64,000 bases of DNA from Dermatophagoides farinae (lineage: Eukaryota > Arthropoda > Arachnida > Sarcoptiformes > Pyroglyphidae): assembly GCF_024713945.1 (NCBI RefSeq), contig NC_134679.1:2919001-2983000 (forward strand), in the 5' to 3' direction. The notes beneath the pieces are model-generated. The model worked only from the letters and a program-made list of their open reading frames with translations. It was not told where the DNA came from and searched no databases. How positions within the stretch are numbered: position 1 is the stretch's first letter; every line of letters begins with the position of its first letter. Below, piece by piece: positions 24,907 through 35,617 of this stretch. A program made the position numbers and the translations under genes.

Positions 24907-25952
24907 ATGTCTTCTTTAGGTCAATTTATTAATAAAAAATTTGTATTCTGTGCAGCTGGTATATTTTTCTGCTATTTTTATTATGGTATTCTTCAAGAAA
25001 AAATGTATGTATTGATTTATTCAGATTTTTCATATAGATTCTAATTGATTTCATTTTCAAAAGTACCCGAGCCAAATATGGAATAAAACGTGAACAGTTT
25101 ACTTATTCAATGTCATTAGTATTTGTTCAATGTATTATCAACACATTATTCGCCATTTTTTTCAATTCATTTTTCACATCGAATGAAAAAGATGGAACAA
25201 AATCCAAAGATACGACAACGAATTTTCTTTATGCTTCTGCATCAATTTGCTATGTTGTCGCTATGGTTTCTAGTAATCGTTCATTAGAACATGTATCATA
25301 TCCCACCCAGGTGATTGCCAAATCTTGTAAACCAATACCGGTCATGATAATTGGTGTTTTATACACCCGAAAAAGATATACCTTGGCCAAATACTTCTTT
25401 GTCCTATTGATTGTCATTGGTGTTGGTACATTTATGTACAATCCAAATAAATCTTCATCTGCTGCTACAAATGCTTATTTTATTGGCGAATTATTATTAC
25501 TTTTATCATTGACCATGGATGGATTTCTTGGTGCTTTTCAGGATAGAATGAAAAGTGAACATCAAACTAAACCTGGCCGAATGATGTTCTGGATGAACGC
25601 CTGGTCTACGCTATTTCTTTTGGCTGCATTGATTGTTACCGGTGAATTGAAGCAATTTATAAGTTTTATCAACCGATTTTCATTTGTCATCTGGTCTATT
25701 CTACAATTCTCAATCATGTCTGCTGTTGGACAATTATTCATCTTTTTAACCATCACAAATTTTGGTCCGCTTTCTTGTTCATTGGTTACGACTACTCGAA
25801 AATTTTTTACCGTCCTATTCTCCGTACTTTTATTTGGAAATTCATTGACCGGGCAACAATGGCTAGGTACGGCGTTAGTTTTTTCGGGTCTAGGGCTCGA
25901 TATGTTTTTTGGGAAACAGCCACCTAAGCAAGCCAAGAAAAATTCAATCTAA
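24907..25952 (+). CDS. SLC35B1: SLC35B1-type nucleotide transporter of the ER
   Basis: Multi-pass ER membrane carrier of the SLC35B family; human SLC35B1 has been described as an ATP/ADP exchanger and older work as a UDP-galactose transporter-related protein. Exons 24907-25004 and 25064-25952 give 328 residues (322 in human). The start MSSLGQFINKKFVFCAAGIFF begins the first membrane helix. Recognisable blocks are YGILQEKITRAKYG across the splice junction, YPTQVIAKSCKPIPVM, LTMDGFLGAFQDRMK and the C-terminal TTRKFFTVLFSVLLFGN. About nine to ten hydrophobic segments are visible. The end KQAKKNSI carries lysines in the style of a dilysine ER-retrieval signal. The stop is only 86 nt from that of convergent DUS1L, so the 3' ends very likely overlap. 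Confidence 0.93.
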
Positions 25953-26038
25953 AAATTTAGCTATATAAAATTGTATTTATATAACACAAATTAAATATTT
26001 TGAGGTCATAGATCAAATTAAAAAAAAATTTAATTGTA

Positions 26039-27547
26039 TCAACTATTATCGTTTTTACTTTTGAGCAGTTTGGATAGAAATCGAAATCCATGTCCTTGAC
26101 AATCAAGTTTTTCAGAATAGGATTTTTGTCGACAACAAATCCGACAATATCCAAAATCACATTTTAATCCACGTGGATGTGAACATTGTGAACACAGTTC
26201 AGGCAATATTTTCGGTGCTTTTGGTCCTTTTGGTTTTTTCTCTTTTTTAATCTTTTTCTTTACAGGTTCTTGGACAACCGATTCATTCGTATTGTCAATG
26301 ACTCTGGTTTCTAATGGTCGATAGTATGGTTTACAGATGAAGACAGGCCAATTTTTTGGATGTTCATTTGTATATTGATCATCAGCAATAAATTTCTCAT
26401 ATTCAACATGATATCTTTTCTTGAGCTGATCGGCTACTTTGACGAAATCCTCAATCGAATGAGTTTTGCCAACAACATTTCGCAATTCCAAATGTTCTTC
26501 TAATGTGAAACAATGGTGGAAAAATTTGAATATATGTCCACGAATAGATGAAAACGAAGATGCATGTTTACGATATTGTTCCACATATTCATAGGCGGCA
26601 TCCCAAACTGCCAACGGTTTACCAGTGAACAATGCTGGATTGTACAATAGTCCTTCGGCTGACATTACACCATCAACAATGGTCTCATCGAAACATTTAT
26701 CTACTTCGATTTTGGATTGAATATTTCCATTTGCAAATACAGGAATACGAAGGTTCTCTCTGTTATAAAAAGTATCAATGATTAAATTGGCAAAAAGTTG
26801 ACTAAGATAAAATTACTTGACTAAACGAATTTTTGTCCAATCGGCCAGACCAGTTTTCGAACCTTTTTGTTCCCTTAGTCTGCCATGAACGGTGATCAAT
26901 GATGCACCGGCACTTTCAATCATTTTAGCATATTTGATCGTCTTTTCCACATCATCGAAAACACGTATCTTACAAGTTACTGGCTTTGTTAGATTTCGAA
27001 CAGCTAAATTGACTTTTAAAGAAATTTTATTCAAAAATTGTATAGGAAAATATTTAATCGTACCTATATCGTAAATCAGCGACCATTCATCTTGAAGAAA
27101 AGCACCATAATGACCTCGTTTGGCTATCGTTTGGGGACAGCCAAGATTAAGATCAATAGCATCACAATGGGATTCAGCTATTTTCGCTGCTTTAAGAAAT
27201 ATTTCAGGGTCGTTTGCACAGAATTGAATGATAAATGGATGATCAAATTCTGGACCAGTCTGAAGGAATTCCTGTTGATATTTAGGCTGTTCAAGAAATA
27301 ATCGGGAGTGTAACATCGGCGAATATGTACAATGGACATTATAACGGCGAACCATCAAACGGAATGGCAACTCGGATTGATCAACCATCGGCGCCAAAAT
27401 ATGGCGAGCAGATCGTAAAGTTTTTGACCAAAAATCACGAGCATGATTAACTGTAATTGATACCGAAGAAATGGGGGATGGCTGAAATGTTGGTATCTCA
27501 CTTTGTTCCTTTACTTGACATTTATCGTGGTCAGATTTCTCAATCAT
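26039..27547 (-). CDS. DUS1L: tRNA-dihydrouridine(16/17) synthase, DUS1L-like
   Basis: Flavin enzyme that reduces uridine in the tRNA D-loop. Exons 27547-27064, 27012-26817 and 26759-26039 give 466 residues (473 in human). The FMN barrel starts HILAPMVDQSELPFR. The catalytic cysteine is in NLGCPQ, followed by AKRGHYGAFL; PVTCKIRVF, TVHGRLREQKG and PVFANGNIQ follow in family order. The C-terminal Cys cluster (CSQCSHPRGLKCDFGYCRICC) is specific to the DUS1L type. The first intron (27013-27063) is 51 nt and has no stop in frame, so an unspliced form would insert 17 residues between the active-site block and VTCKIR; the family alignment favours removal. PEX13 ends 202 nt upstream on the same strand. 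Confidence 0.94.
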
Positions 27548-27749
27548 TATTATTATATTAAGAAACAATTTTATAGAATTTTATCTAATCAGTTACAGAA
27601 AAATAAAAATTTCCGAATGTAAAAATAAAAAATAAACACGTGGCATTTCAAAACAATTCCATAATAGTCAAATCAATATAAGACGTATTCTGTGGTATTT
27701 AATTTCTCAGATTAAACAAGCAAAATTTTATTCAACACATCATTAGATA

Positions 27750-28820
27750 TTATTTATTCATTAATAATTTCACAAGATTTAATGGAATGACTCCGATCTG
27801 TACAGGTTTTTTGCCATCTTCATTAATCGTACAAGCTACCAACCATTTTGAATCAGGTTGTAGTGATTCTGGTTTGATATATAGCATTTGTCCTTTACGG
27901 AAATTTAATTCATTCATATTACGAGCCTTAAAATTTTGTAATCCAATAGCCACAAAATGACGCCCATTTTTGGTGGTCCAATCCGGCTGGTTGATTCGTG
28001 GAATTTGGCCGGTGGCTCCAAGTAATCGCCAAACAATATATGGTGTACCAAATATCAACGAAAAGAATGCCATCACTGGCCATAATGATGAATGTGGTTT
28101 ATCATCTCCTGAAGATTCAGATACAGGAATTTTTATTGCATTTGATGATGACATTGCCTCACGCCAAATATCATTATTTATTTGTCGTTCAAACATTTCG
28201 CCCAATTTTGTGTGGTTTAAGCCCAAAAACTTGAACATCCATTTGATCAAATTGATTAATGTACAAGCCAAACGAGGAAACAAAGCTAATTCTGTCAAAT
28301 GATTCCGTATGAAAATCAAATGATCAGCAACACCGGTGATGGTACGAAATGATCCATATAATGTGGAATATGTCGAATCTAGTATCATATTGATTGAGTT
28401 AAATGTTTCGAGTATCATTTCGATTGATTTGAATGCCGGTTTCATTTTATCTTCGGCCATTTTCGATATAATTGTAGGCATTGATGAATTATTATACTGA
28501 TATGGAAGATTTTTACGATGATGCGAATTATTGTTCCAATGGGGATGATAATGATTGCTGCCATTTTGTTGATAAAAGTTTGGATTAGATAAATTATAGA
28601 AAGGTACAGGTTGACCACTTTGGTAATTGTTATAAGGAAATTGTTGCTGATAATAATAGTTATTCGGGTTCGTATTCACGGGTGGTAAATTAAGTAATCC
28701 ATTCAATTCTTTTGGAATAATATTTGAATCACTAAACTGATTCGAATCCAACGGTTCGGATTGATTTTCGTTCGAATTAGATTTAACATCGGCTGATTTT
28801 TCATTCATTTTGATATTCAT
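27750..28820 (-). CDS. PEX13: Peroxin-13, peroxisomal docking protein with SH3 domain
   Basis: Peroxisomal membrane protein that docks the import receptor PEX5 with PEX14. One exon of 356 residues (403 in human). The N-terminal 130 residues are rich in Asn, Tyr, Gln and Pro, replacing the Gly/Tyr-rich leader of other species. The conserved core follows, KPAFKSIEMILETFNSINMI and YSTLYGSFRTITGVADH, then a hydrophobic segment WPVMAFFSLIFGTPYIVWRLL at about 245-265. The C-terminal SH3 domain (about 290-350) has the ALYDF-like motif as GLQNFKA, then ELNFRKGQML and IGVIPLNLVKLL. The C-terminal tail beyond the SH3 domain seen in vertebrates is missing. It is divergent from SEC22B with 373 nt between the starts. 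Confidence 0.92.
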   Translation of the reverse strand: MNIKMNEKSADVKSNSNENQSEPLDSNQFSDSNIIPKELNGLLNLPPVNTNPNNYYYQQQFPYNNYQSGQPVPFYNLSNPNFYQQNGSNHYHPHWNNNSHHRKNLPYQYNNSSMPTIISKMAEDKMKPAFKSIEMILETFNSINMILDSTYSTLYGSFRTITGVADHLIFIRNHLTELALFPRLACTLINLIKWMFKFLGLNHTKLGEMFERQINNDIWREAMSSSNAIKIPVSESSGDDKPHSSLWPVMAFFSLIFGTPYIVWRLLGATGQIPRINQPDWTTKNGRHFVAIGLQNFKARNMNELNFRKGQMLYIKPESLQPDSKWLVACTINEDGKKPVQIGVIPLNLVKLLMNK

Positions 28821-29193
28821 GTTCTATTCGCAGTCATTCGACAACTAATCAAAAATTTTATCCATTATCGTTCAGGTATATTGCTCAGGTTGCATTGTTA
28901 TTATCATATATATTATATATGAGTATATTTCTTAAATGACAAGGAAAATCAAATCGTAGTCATCAATTATTATAATTGACTGAAAAAAACAAGTTTTTTT
29001 TTGCCGCATTCATAAACGTACTATTTGAATGAGTGAGAGTCAAGCTGGAAAATTGTTATTTGCAACATATCCAAATAAAATTGCCTGGTTCATTCATTCA
29101 GTGAAATCCACGTCATTTGTTTTCATTTTTGAACATTTTTTTCATAGAAAAATTTATCCTAAGAGATGTTTTATCCCATATAACGGATCAAAG
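28821..29193. promoter_or_regulatory. Divergent promoter region, PEX13/SEC22B
   Basis: 373 nt between divergent start codons. It contains an in-frame upstream ATG at 29029 that would extend SEC22B by 55 residues; see the SEC22B entry for why I did not use it. No core promoter element is identifiable by eye. Confidence 0.45.
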
Positions 29194-30109
29194 ATGGTTC
29201 TTATGACTATGATAGCAAGAATCTCCGATGGATTGCCATTGGCCGCATCCATCCAGGATGATGAAACGGTTTGTTATATTTACTGAAATTGATTTGCTGA
29301 TTTATTATATTAAAAATGAAATTATTTTCAAAACCATAATTTTAGATTGGTCGCAATATAGTGAATTATCAGAATCAGGCCAAGCATTTATTTCGTAAAA
29401 TGAATGTTCATTCCCCTGCACAAATGTCCATCGAAACGGATCCATTCATATTTCAGTAAGTTGAATTTTGATTCGATTTATAGTCATATTCATTTATTCA
29501 TTTTTGAAATTATAGTATTCTCAATGATCAACAAGTTTGTTATCTAGTTTTATGTGAAAAATCCTTTTCCAGGCGAATCGCATTCTCATATCTCGAAGAT
29601 TTGCAACGACAATTCCAACAGGATTACATGTCTCGAGTGAATAAAGTTTCACGGCCTTATAGTTTTATTGAATTTGGTATGATTCTCTATTATCATGATT
29701 TGTCCACATTTCATTTGAGAATTTTCTATCCTCTGTAGATAATTACATACAAAAAGCAAAGAAGAATTTTACGGATTCACGTGCACGTCGAAACCTGAAT
29801 CAGCTCAATAGTGAATTGCAAGATGTACAAAAAATTATGGTTCAAAATATCGATGATGTTCTCCAAAGAGGTTTGGCCATTTCAGGTAAGTTCTCCTCGG
29901 ATAAAATATTGGATAAATTTGTCTCATTTTAAAAAATTTATTCCATCCAATTTTTCACAGATCTTGACAATAAAGCGACAAATTTATCAGTATTGTCGCA
30001 AAAATATAAAAAAGATGCCAGATACCTGAATCTTCGAGCTACCTATGCTAAAGTTGCCGCTGGTTGTGTGGTTGTATTTGTCATCTTTATTTATTTCTGG
30101 ATTCTATAA
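29194..30109 (+). CDS. SEC22B: Vesicle-trafficking SNARE SEC22B homologue
   Basis: R-SNARE of ER-Golgi traffic. Exons 29194-29268, 29346-29455, 29516-29676, 29739-29885 and 29961-30109 give 213 residues (215 in human). The start [19 protein letters not shown] matches the first residues of the longin domain, which decides this ATG over one at 29029 in the same frame. The longin domain covers about 1-120 ([24 protein letters not shown]). The SNARE motif runs about 133-190 with the zero-layer arginine in [10 protein letters not shown] single tail anchor ([14 protein letters not shown]) ends the protein, as expected for a tail-anchored SNARE. All four introns are 60-77 nt. Confidence 0.96.
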
Positions 30110-30515
30110 AAATTTATAATCATATTTGTTGAAAAACTAAAAAAAAAATTGTCCTACAAATCAAAATAATGATAATAGCGTCCTTTCCATTCACCCATTT
30201 AATATTATGACAAACATATAAACATTTATAAATGTCAATAAAACGGAAAGTTTTGTATTTCCACAAAGTTGAATGAATAAATTAACAAATTCTGTTGATC
30301 ATTTAATTTTGAATTTTAAGTTCAACCCTAATATTAGGCGCTTTAAAGCAATCTCGATCACACAGCTCATTATACCTGACTATATCGACTGTTGTTGTTC
30401 TAAATTTTAACTTGCGGCTTAATCACGTGCTTCAATTACCTTGAATTTTTTTGATGAGCATTTTTGTTTGTTTTTTCAACTTGGTCAATTAATTTTTCTT
30501 GATTGATTCGGTGAA
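30110..30515. other. Intergenic spacer between SEC22B and DHX33
   Basis: Tandem genes on the plus strand. Contains an AATAAA near 30238, which could end SEC22B transcripts, and the DHX33 5' region. No coding exon seen. Confidence 0.5.
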
Positions 30516-32889
30516 ATGGTACCCGATATTGCTTTACTAAAAAATAAACAACAACAAATTCAATTGCCAAATATCAACTCGGCTACCCCATCACCCGGAT
30601 CGATCGTATCGACATCATCGCCGGAATCACCAAGTTCATCATCACCATCATGTCCAGGACGATCAGGATCAACATCATCATTTCCCAGTTCACCAGAAAA
30701 TTTTTCATCACATCATTCAAATACTCATCATCATAATTCAAATGATTATTCATTTTATCATCATCAGCAACGTTCACCCCGGCCACCGACAAATTATCAT
30801 CGATTATCAACAAATAAATTGCCAGTTTGTTTGGTAAAAAGTCAACTTCTTGATCGAATACAAAATAATGAAACACTGATAATCATCGGTGAGACTGGAT
30901 CTGGTAAAACTACTCAGATACCTCAATTTTTATACGAGCATCTATCATCATCAAAATATCATCAACCGTCCACATTACCAAATGGCAATTGTACGTCGTC
31001 AAGCAAAGTTACTATCGGTATTACACAACCTCGTCGTGTAGCAGCTGTTTCTGTAGCCCAACGAGTTTCTCAAGAAATACAATGTCGAATAGGTGACCTA
31101 GTCGGATATAAAATTCGTTTCGACGATTGTACTTCATCTAATACTCGAATCAAATACATGACTGATGGTATATTATTACGTGAAGCCATTCATGATCCAT
31201 TGCTTTCTAATTATCGAGTAATCATATTGGATGAAGCACATGAAAGAACCGTTCAAAGTGATCTACTATTCGGTATCGTAAAACAGGCCCAACGTTTACG
31301 AAGTGGCCAAAAACGTCCACTTGATGAAGATTCTGATTCATCGAATGGCGGCCAGCGGCATTATGAACCTTTGAAAATAATCATCATGTCTGCCACGATG
31401 GATGTTGATAATTTTTCCAGATATTTTAATCAAGCACCAGTCATCTATATTGAAGGCCGTGTTTATCCCATTGAAATATTCTATACTGAATCAAAACATA
31501 CGGATTATGCTACCGCTTGTCTTTCCACTCTGTTTCAGATCCATCAAGAAGAAGATGAATTGACTTTTGGTGATGAACCAACACGACAGAATAATGATTT
31601 CAGCCTTATTGGTGGTGATATTCTTGTCTTTTGTACTGGACAAGAAGAGATTGAAAGCATGATCAAAATTGTACAAAGTTATTCTGCTCAAACGAATATA
31701 ATGAAAACAAGTAAAGGAACTGTGAAAACATTGAAAGCCTATCCTCTATATTCGGCATTACCTAAAACTAAACAACAAAGAATATTCGATCGTAATTTGA
31801 ATGATTGTTTTCGTAGAGTTATTTTTGCCAACAAACATTGCCGAAACATCAATTACAATACCAAATATTCGTTACGTAATCGATACCGGAAAATTTAAAT
31901 CAAAAATTTTTTCACCAAAAACTGGCTTTGAGATAATGCGTGTTGAGAACATTTCGAAAGCACAAGCTTGTCAACGGAGTGGTCGTGCCGGTCGTCTAGC
32001 ACCGGGCAAATGTTATCGTCTCTATACTCGGCCAGAATATCGATCATTTTCACCGTTTCCCATTCCTGAGATTCAAAAATGCAGCATATACAGTGTATTA
32101 TTACAATTAATTGCATTGGGTATCAGCAATGTTCAAGCATTCGATTTTATTGATTCACCCTCAATCGAAAACATACAATCATCGCTCAAGAAATTGATGA
32201 AAATGAAAGCTATTGAAAAAGAGAATGATTCGGATGTTGATTATAAACTAACCAAACTTGGACGTACAATGGTGAAATTTCCAATTGATCCGAGATACGC
32301 TTTACTATTGATTGAAGCACAAAAATTCCGATGTACCGAAGAAATTATCACAATCATTTCAATGCTTTCAGTCGATAACGTATTCGATACATCGATGACC
32401 AATGAAAAGGTTATTGCAATACATCGAAAATTTGCCTCTTCCGAAGGTGATCTAATCAAACTATTAAATGTATTTCGTCGATATCGAGAAGCACAGCAAA
32501 AAATGACCTGGTGTCAAGAAAACTATCTTCGCTCATATCAATTGAAACAAGCTGGAGATATTCGACAACAATTAGTCGATCTTTGTAAACAGGCATCTAT
32601 CGATTTGGTTAGCACACCAAGCACAGAAACTGTACGTAAATGTTTGGCCATTGCATCCGGTGTTGGCGTTGGTTTAGGTGCAAATATTGCCGAATTTCAA
32701 CGTGATGGTGATTTTCGTACCATAACATTTGGACAAAATGATCGTCCATCAATGACTGTTTTCATTCATCCTTCATCGTGTTTATTTTCACAAAAACCTG
32801 AATGTGTACTTTTTGTAGAATTGGTACAAACAAACAAATCTTATATGCGTAATTTATGTCTAATTGATCGTAAGTGGCTTCTCGAATAA
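30516..32889 (+). CDS. DHX33: DEAH-box RNA helicase, DHX33-like, with a one-base frameshift
   Basis: ATP-dependent RNA helicase; the human relative acts in nucleolar rRNA synthesis and RNA sensing. The gene has no intron. A Ser/Pro/His-rich leader of about 100 residues precedes the helicase core. Motif I GETGSGKT is at residues 125-132, Ia QPRRVAA, II DEAH at 239-242, III SAT at 292-294, and the later half has motif VI QRSGRAGR and the HA2 and OB-like C-terminus ending NLCLIDRKWLLE. The frame breaks near 31830: the first half runs on to a stop at 31898, while motif V (TNIAETSIT) and everything after it continue in the next frame. One extra base in the GCCAACAAAC stretch explains it. Total length is 3n+1, about 790 residues if one base is discounted. 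It may be an assembly or sequencing error, or a recent mutation. Confidence 0.85.
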
Positions 32890-33451
32890 TAAAAAAAAAG
32901 TTAAATATTATTTCGATAGAAATGTCATTCTAATTCACGAGATGGCAGCTTTTTTGCATCAACAATTTTGATATGAGTCTATTGCTTAAAATTGTGTATG
33001 TGTTTGTGTGTGTGTGTGTGTGTGTGTAAATGTATAACTCACAATTGATGTGATATTTTCGAATGGAACACATTGAGATTTTCTTTCCATTATCATAAGA
33101 CAACAAAATTGTTGTCAACGACAACAATAATGAACAATCATCAGTGCGTATTATAACCAAAATTGTATTTGCATCATTCATAGTGTTGCACAAACTCTAA
33201 AGTATCATTTCGATTCAATCGATTAACCAAAAAAAAGAGAAGAAAAAACTCAATTACGTCAATCGAGTAAATGAAAAAACAAACTCAGCTTGTAATTGAT
33301 GAAATTTGAACGAGTTATATTTTTCATTGTTTTTTTTTATAGCACAAATATTCATTCAAAAAGCACAAGATCATACGCCCAAAAAAACAAGCCTTCAATC
33401 ACTTGTTGATCAAAAATCTTTAATTTTTTTCGCACAAAATTTATAATTATC
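32890..33451. other. Intergenic spacer between DHX33 and the first LITAF gene
   Basis: Contains a TG repeat at about 33002-33027 and AT-rich DNA. It should include the 3' end of DHX33 and the promoter of the first LITAF-domain gene. No coding exon seen. Confidence 0.5.
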
Positions 33452-34033
33452 ATGCAAAATTCCAATCCAAACGATGCGGCCAAAATGACCAACCCACAAC
33501 ATTCGCAACAACAGCAACCAATTTATCCAAGTGTACCACCACCACTTTTCAACATGGATCCACCACCCGCCTATTCACCACCAGGACCAGGATTTATTCA
33601 TATCCAGCAACCAGGTATATTTTACGATGATGATATGGTTCAATATATTAATTTTCTTTGTTTAGGCACTCAAACATTTGACGCTAACACAACACCCACT
33701 ACAGCTCATGTAATAACTGTTCAGCCACTTTCACTTGGATTATCACCTAATCCGGTTCAAATGACATGCCCTAATTGTAATGCCACTACATTGACCGAGA
33801 CAAGTGCAGTACCAGGTTTGCTTACATATCTTGCCGCCGGAACACTTTTTCTATGTGGATGTTGGGCTGGTTGCTGTTTGATTCCTTGTTGTATACCCGA
33901 ATGTTTGGTAAGTTCAACGTATGATTCGTTATTTTTTTCATTTAGTCAAATCATTCTGAAATAAACAAAATAGGATATTGATCATCGATGTTCGAATTGT
34001 AAGACCAATATTGGCCGATATCGTCGAATTTGA
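33452..34033 (+). CDS. LITAF-domain protein, copy A (Pro-rich N-terminus)
   Basis: Small membrane-associated zinc protein of the LITAF/CDIP1 family, which sits on late endosomes and lysosomes. Exons 33452-33614, 33666-33907 and 33974-34033 give 154 residues. The N-terminus is Gln/Pro-rich with PPPAYSPP, a PPxY motif of the kind that binds NEDD4-type ubiquitin ligases. The LITAF domain covers about 95-154: first zinc knuckle CPNC, hydrophobic hairpin LLTYLAAGTLFLCGCWAGCCLIPCC, second knuckle CSNC in the last exon. The first intron is 51 nt with no stop in frame, so retention would add 17 residues. First of four related genes in this region, and the only one with the PPxY leader. Confidence 0.85.
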
Positions 34034-34501
34034 ATTAAACGAAAATTCCTTTATCATCAATTATCAAGCCATGGTATTAATCAAGAAGTAAAACTTTTCT
34101 CCTGCTCTCCATTGAGTTAACTAAGTCAAATTATATTGATAATGAACCAAACTTGAATTTCTTTATGTGATCATGGCGAAACTTTAATCTCATTATATTC
34201 TACACATTATACTATGCTTTTTGTTTGATATATTCATTTTATTGTGTTTAACAAATTATGTTTTTATCTCTTGTTGTCATATATATTATATATCTAATGA
34301 ATGAATAATAATTATCAAACTGAATGAATTTTTCATAAAATTTTGCTTAGCCCAAATTTAATTTTCAGAATAATTTGATTGAATCATGAGCTGGTATATA
34401 AATTTTTTTGTTCTATTAAAAAAAAAATCTGAAATAATTGTTATTGTTTGTAATAAACATTTTTCATCTATAGACATTTGAAATTTTGGAAAAAATTATA
34501 A
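34034..34501. other. Spacer between LITAF copies A and B
   Basis: AT-rich, with no coding exon. It includes a possible AATAAA-like end for copy A and the 5' region of copy B (AATAAA at about 34451 on the plus strand). Confidence 0.4.
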
Positions 34502-34875
34502 ATGGGTAAACATCGTAATAGTAATCGACAAAAAAATAATGATGTCATAATTATCATAAACGATAAATGTCTTGATCCAATATCTATGGAATGTCCATAT
34601 TGTCATTTGAATATTGTGACCAGAATCCGTTATATGAACGGATTGTTAACCTATATTCTTTGCTGTGGATTATTACTTGTTGGGTATTTATATTTCAGAT
34701 TGTAGGAAATATTTTCAAAGTATTTGATACTGATCATTGTTGTTGAAAATTTTTTTTTGTTTACAGATGTTGGTATGGATGCTGTCTTATTCCATTCTGT
34801 ATGCCTGCATGTCAAGATGTTGAACATTATTGTCCGAAATGTGGAATGATCATACATAATGCTTATCGAATTTGA
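34502..34875 (+). CDS. LITAF-domain protein, copy B
   Basis: Exons 34502-34683 and 34767-34875 give 96 residues. The short polar leader MGKHRNSNRQKNND has no PPxY motif. The LITAF domain has the knuckle CPYC, the hydrophobic YILCCGLLLVGCWYGCCLIPFC and the second knuckle CPKC, with the HYCPKCG..I ending typical of the family. The intron splits the hydrophobic hairpin just before the CW pair, in phase 2 (GG|GTATTT donor). The same position and phase are used in copies C and D. The start ATG is the first in this frame; an upstream exon cannot be excluded. Confidence 0.83.
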
Positions 34876-35617
34876 TGATAATAATCATTGTGATAAAGAA
34901 TAAAAAAAAATAGATCCATTGTGATGACGTGCGTAACAATAACAATGTCTAATTCTAATATCAATTTCAATAATCTTTTGCAATATTAAAATCAAAATCA
35001 TTCATTGCAATTGATGATATCCAAAAAAAAGTGAAATCTGTATTTTATTATGTTTTTTTTCAAAATGATTCATTTATACTCGACAGATGAATCATGAAAT
35101 GAAAAATCAATTATTGGATTTTTAGAAGAAACACTTTTATTCAGACAATACAATCGTTATCTCGTGATGGTGTTTGTCTCCAGAATAACGGTTTGAAAAT
35201 GTGCTCACTGCAACTAAAAATTGAACATTTTTAAAATTATCCCCAACAAGCATAATTTTTATGTAAAGCTTAATATTATTATAGCTAACTGGAGATTAAA
35301 ATATAATCGAAATATGGAAAGGTTTTTTTTAAAGATTATATCCTAGGATATATATGTATGTAACATCAAAACATAAATCTATCAAAACAATGATGTATTA
35401 CATTTATGATCAACGGTTTCGATGGTTTCGAACACAATGTAAGAGGATAAATAAATATATTGGATTGATTATTTAAAAAAAGGGAGTGGAAACAATCCAA
35501 TAGTGGATATATTGCCACAGATATTTATCCACTATAAATACTATTGTTTATTGTGATCGGAAAAAGAATCTGTTAATTTCTGATTTAAAAACATTGTTAA
35601 AATTTTATTTTCACAAT
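34876..35617. other. Spacer between LITAF copies B and C
   Basis: AT-rich with no coding exon. It must contain the 5' untranslated exon of copy C at its right end, whose last base is the A of the split start codon. Confidence 0.45.

Noticed and set aside
29029-29193. Longer SEC22B start
   Set aside because: The conserved longin domain begins exactly at the ATG at 29194, so the shorter protein was annotated; the extension is kept only as a finding.
31491-32116. Minus-strand frames inside the DHX33 gene
   Set aside because: They are antisense shadows of a strongly conserved helicase reading frame.
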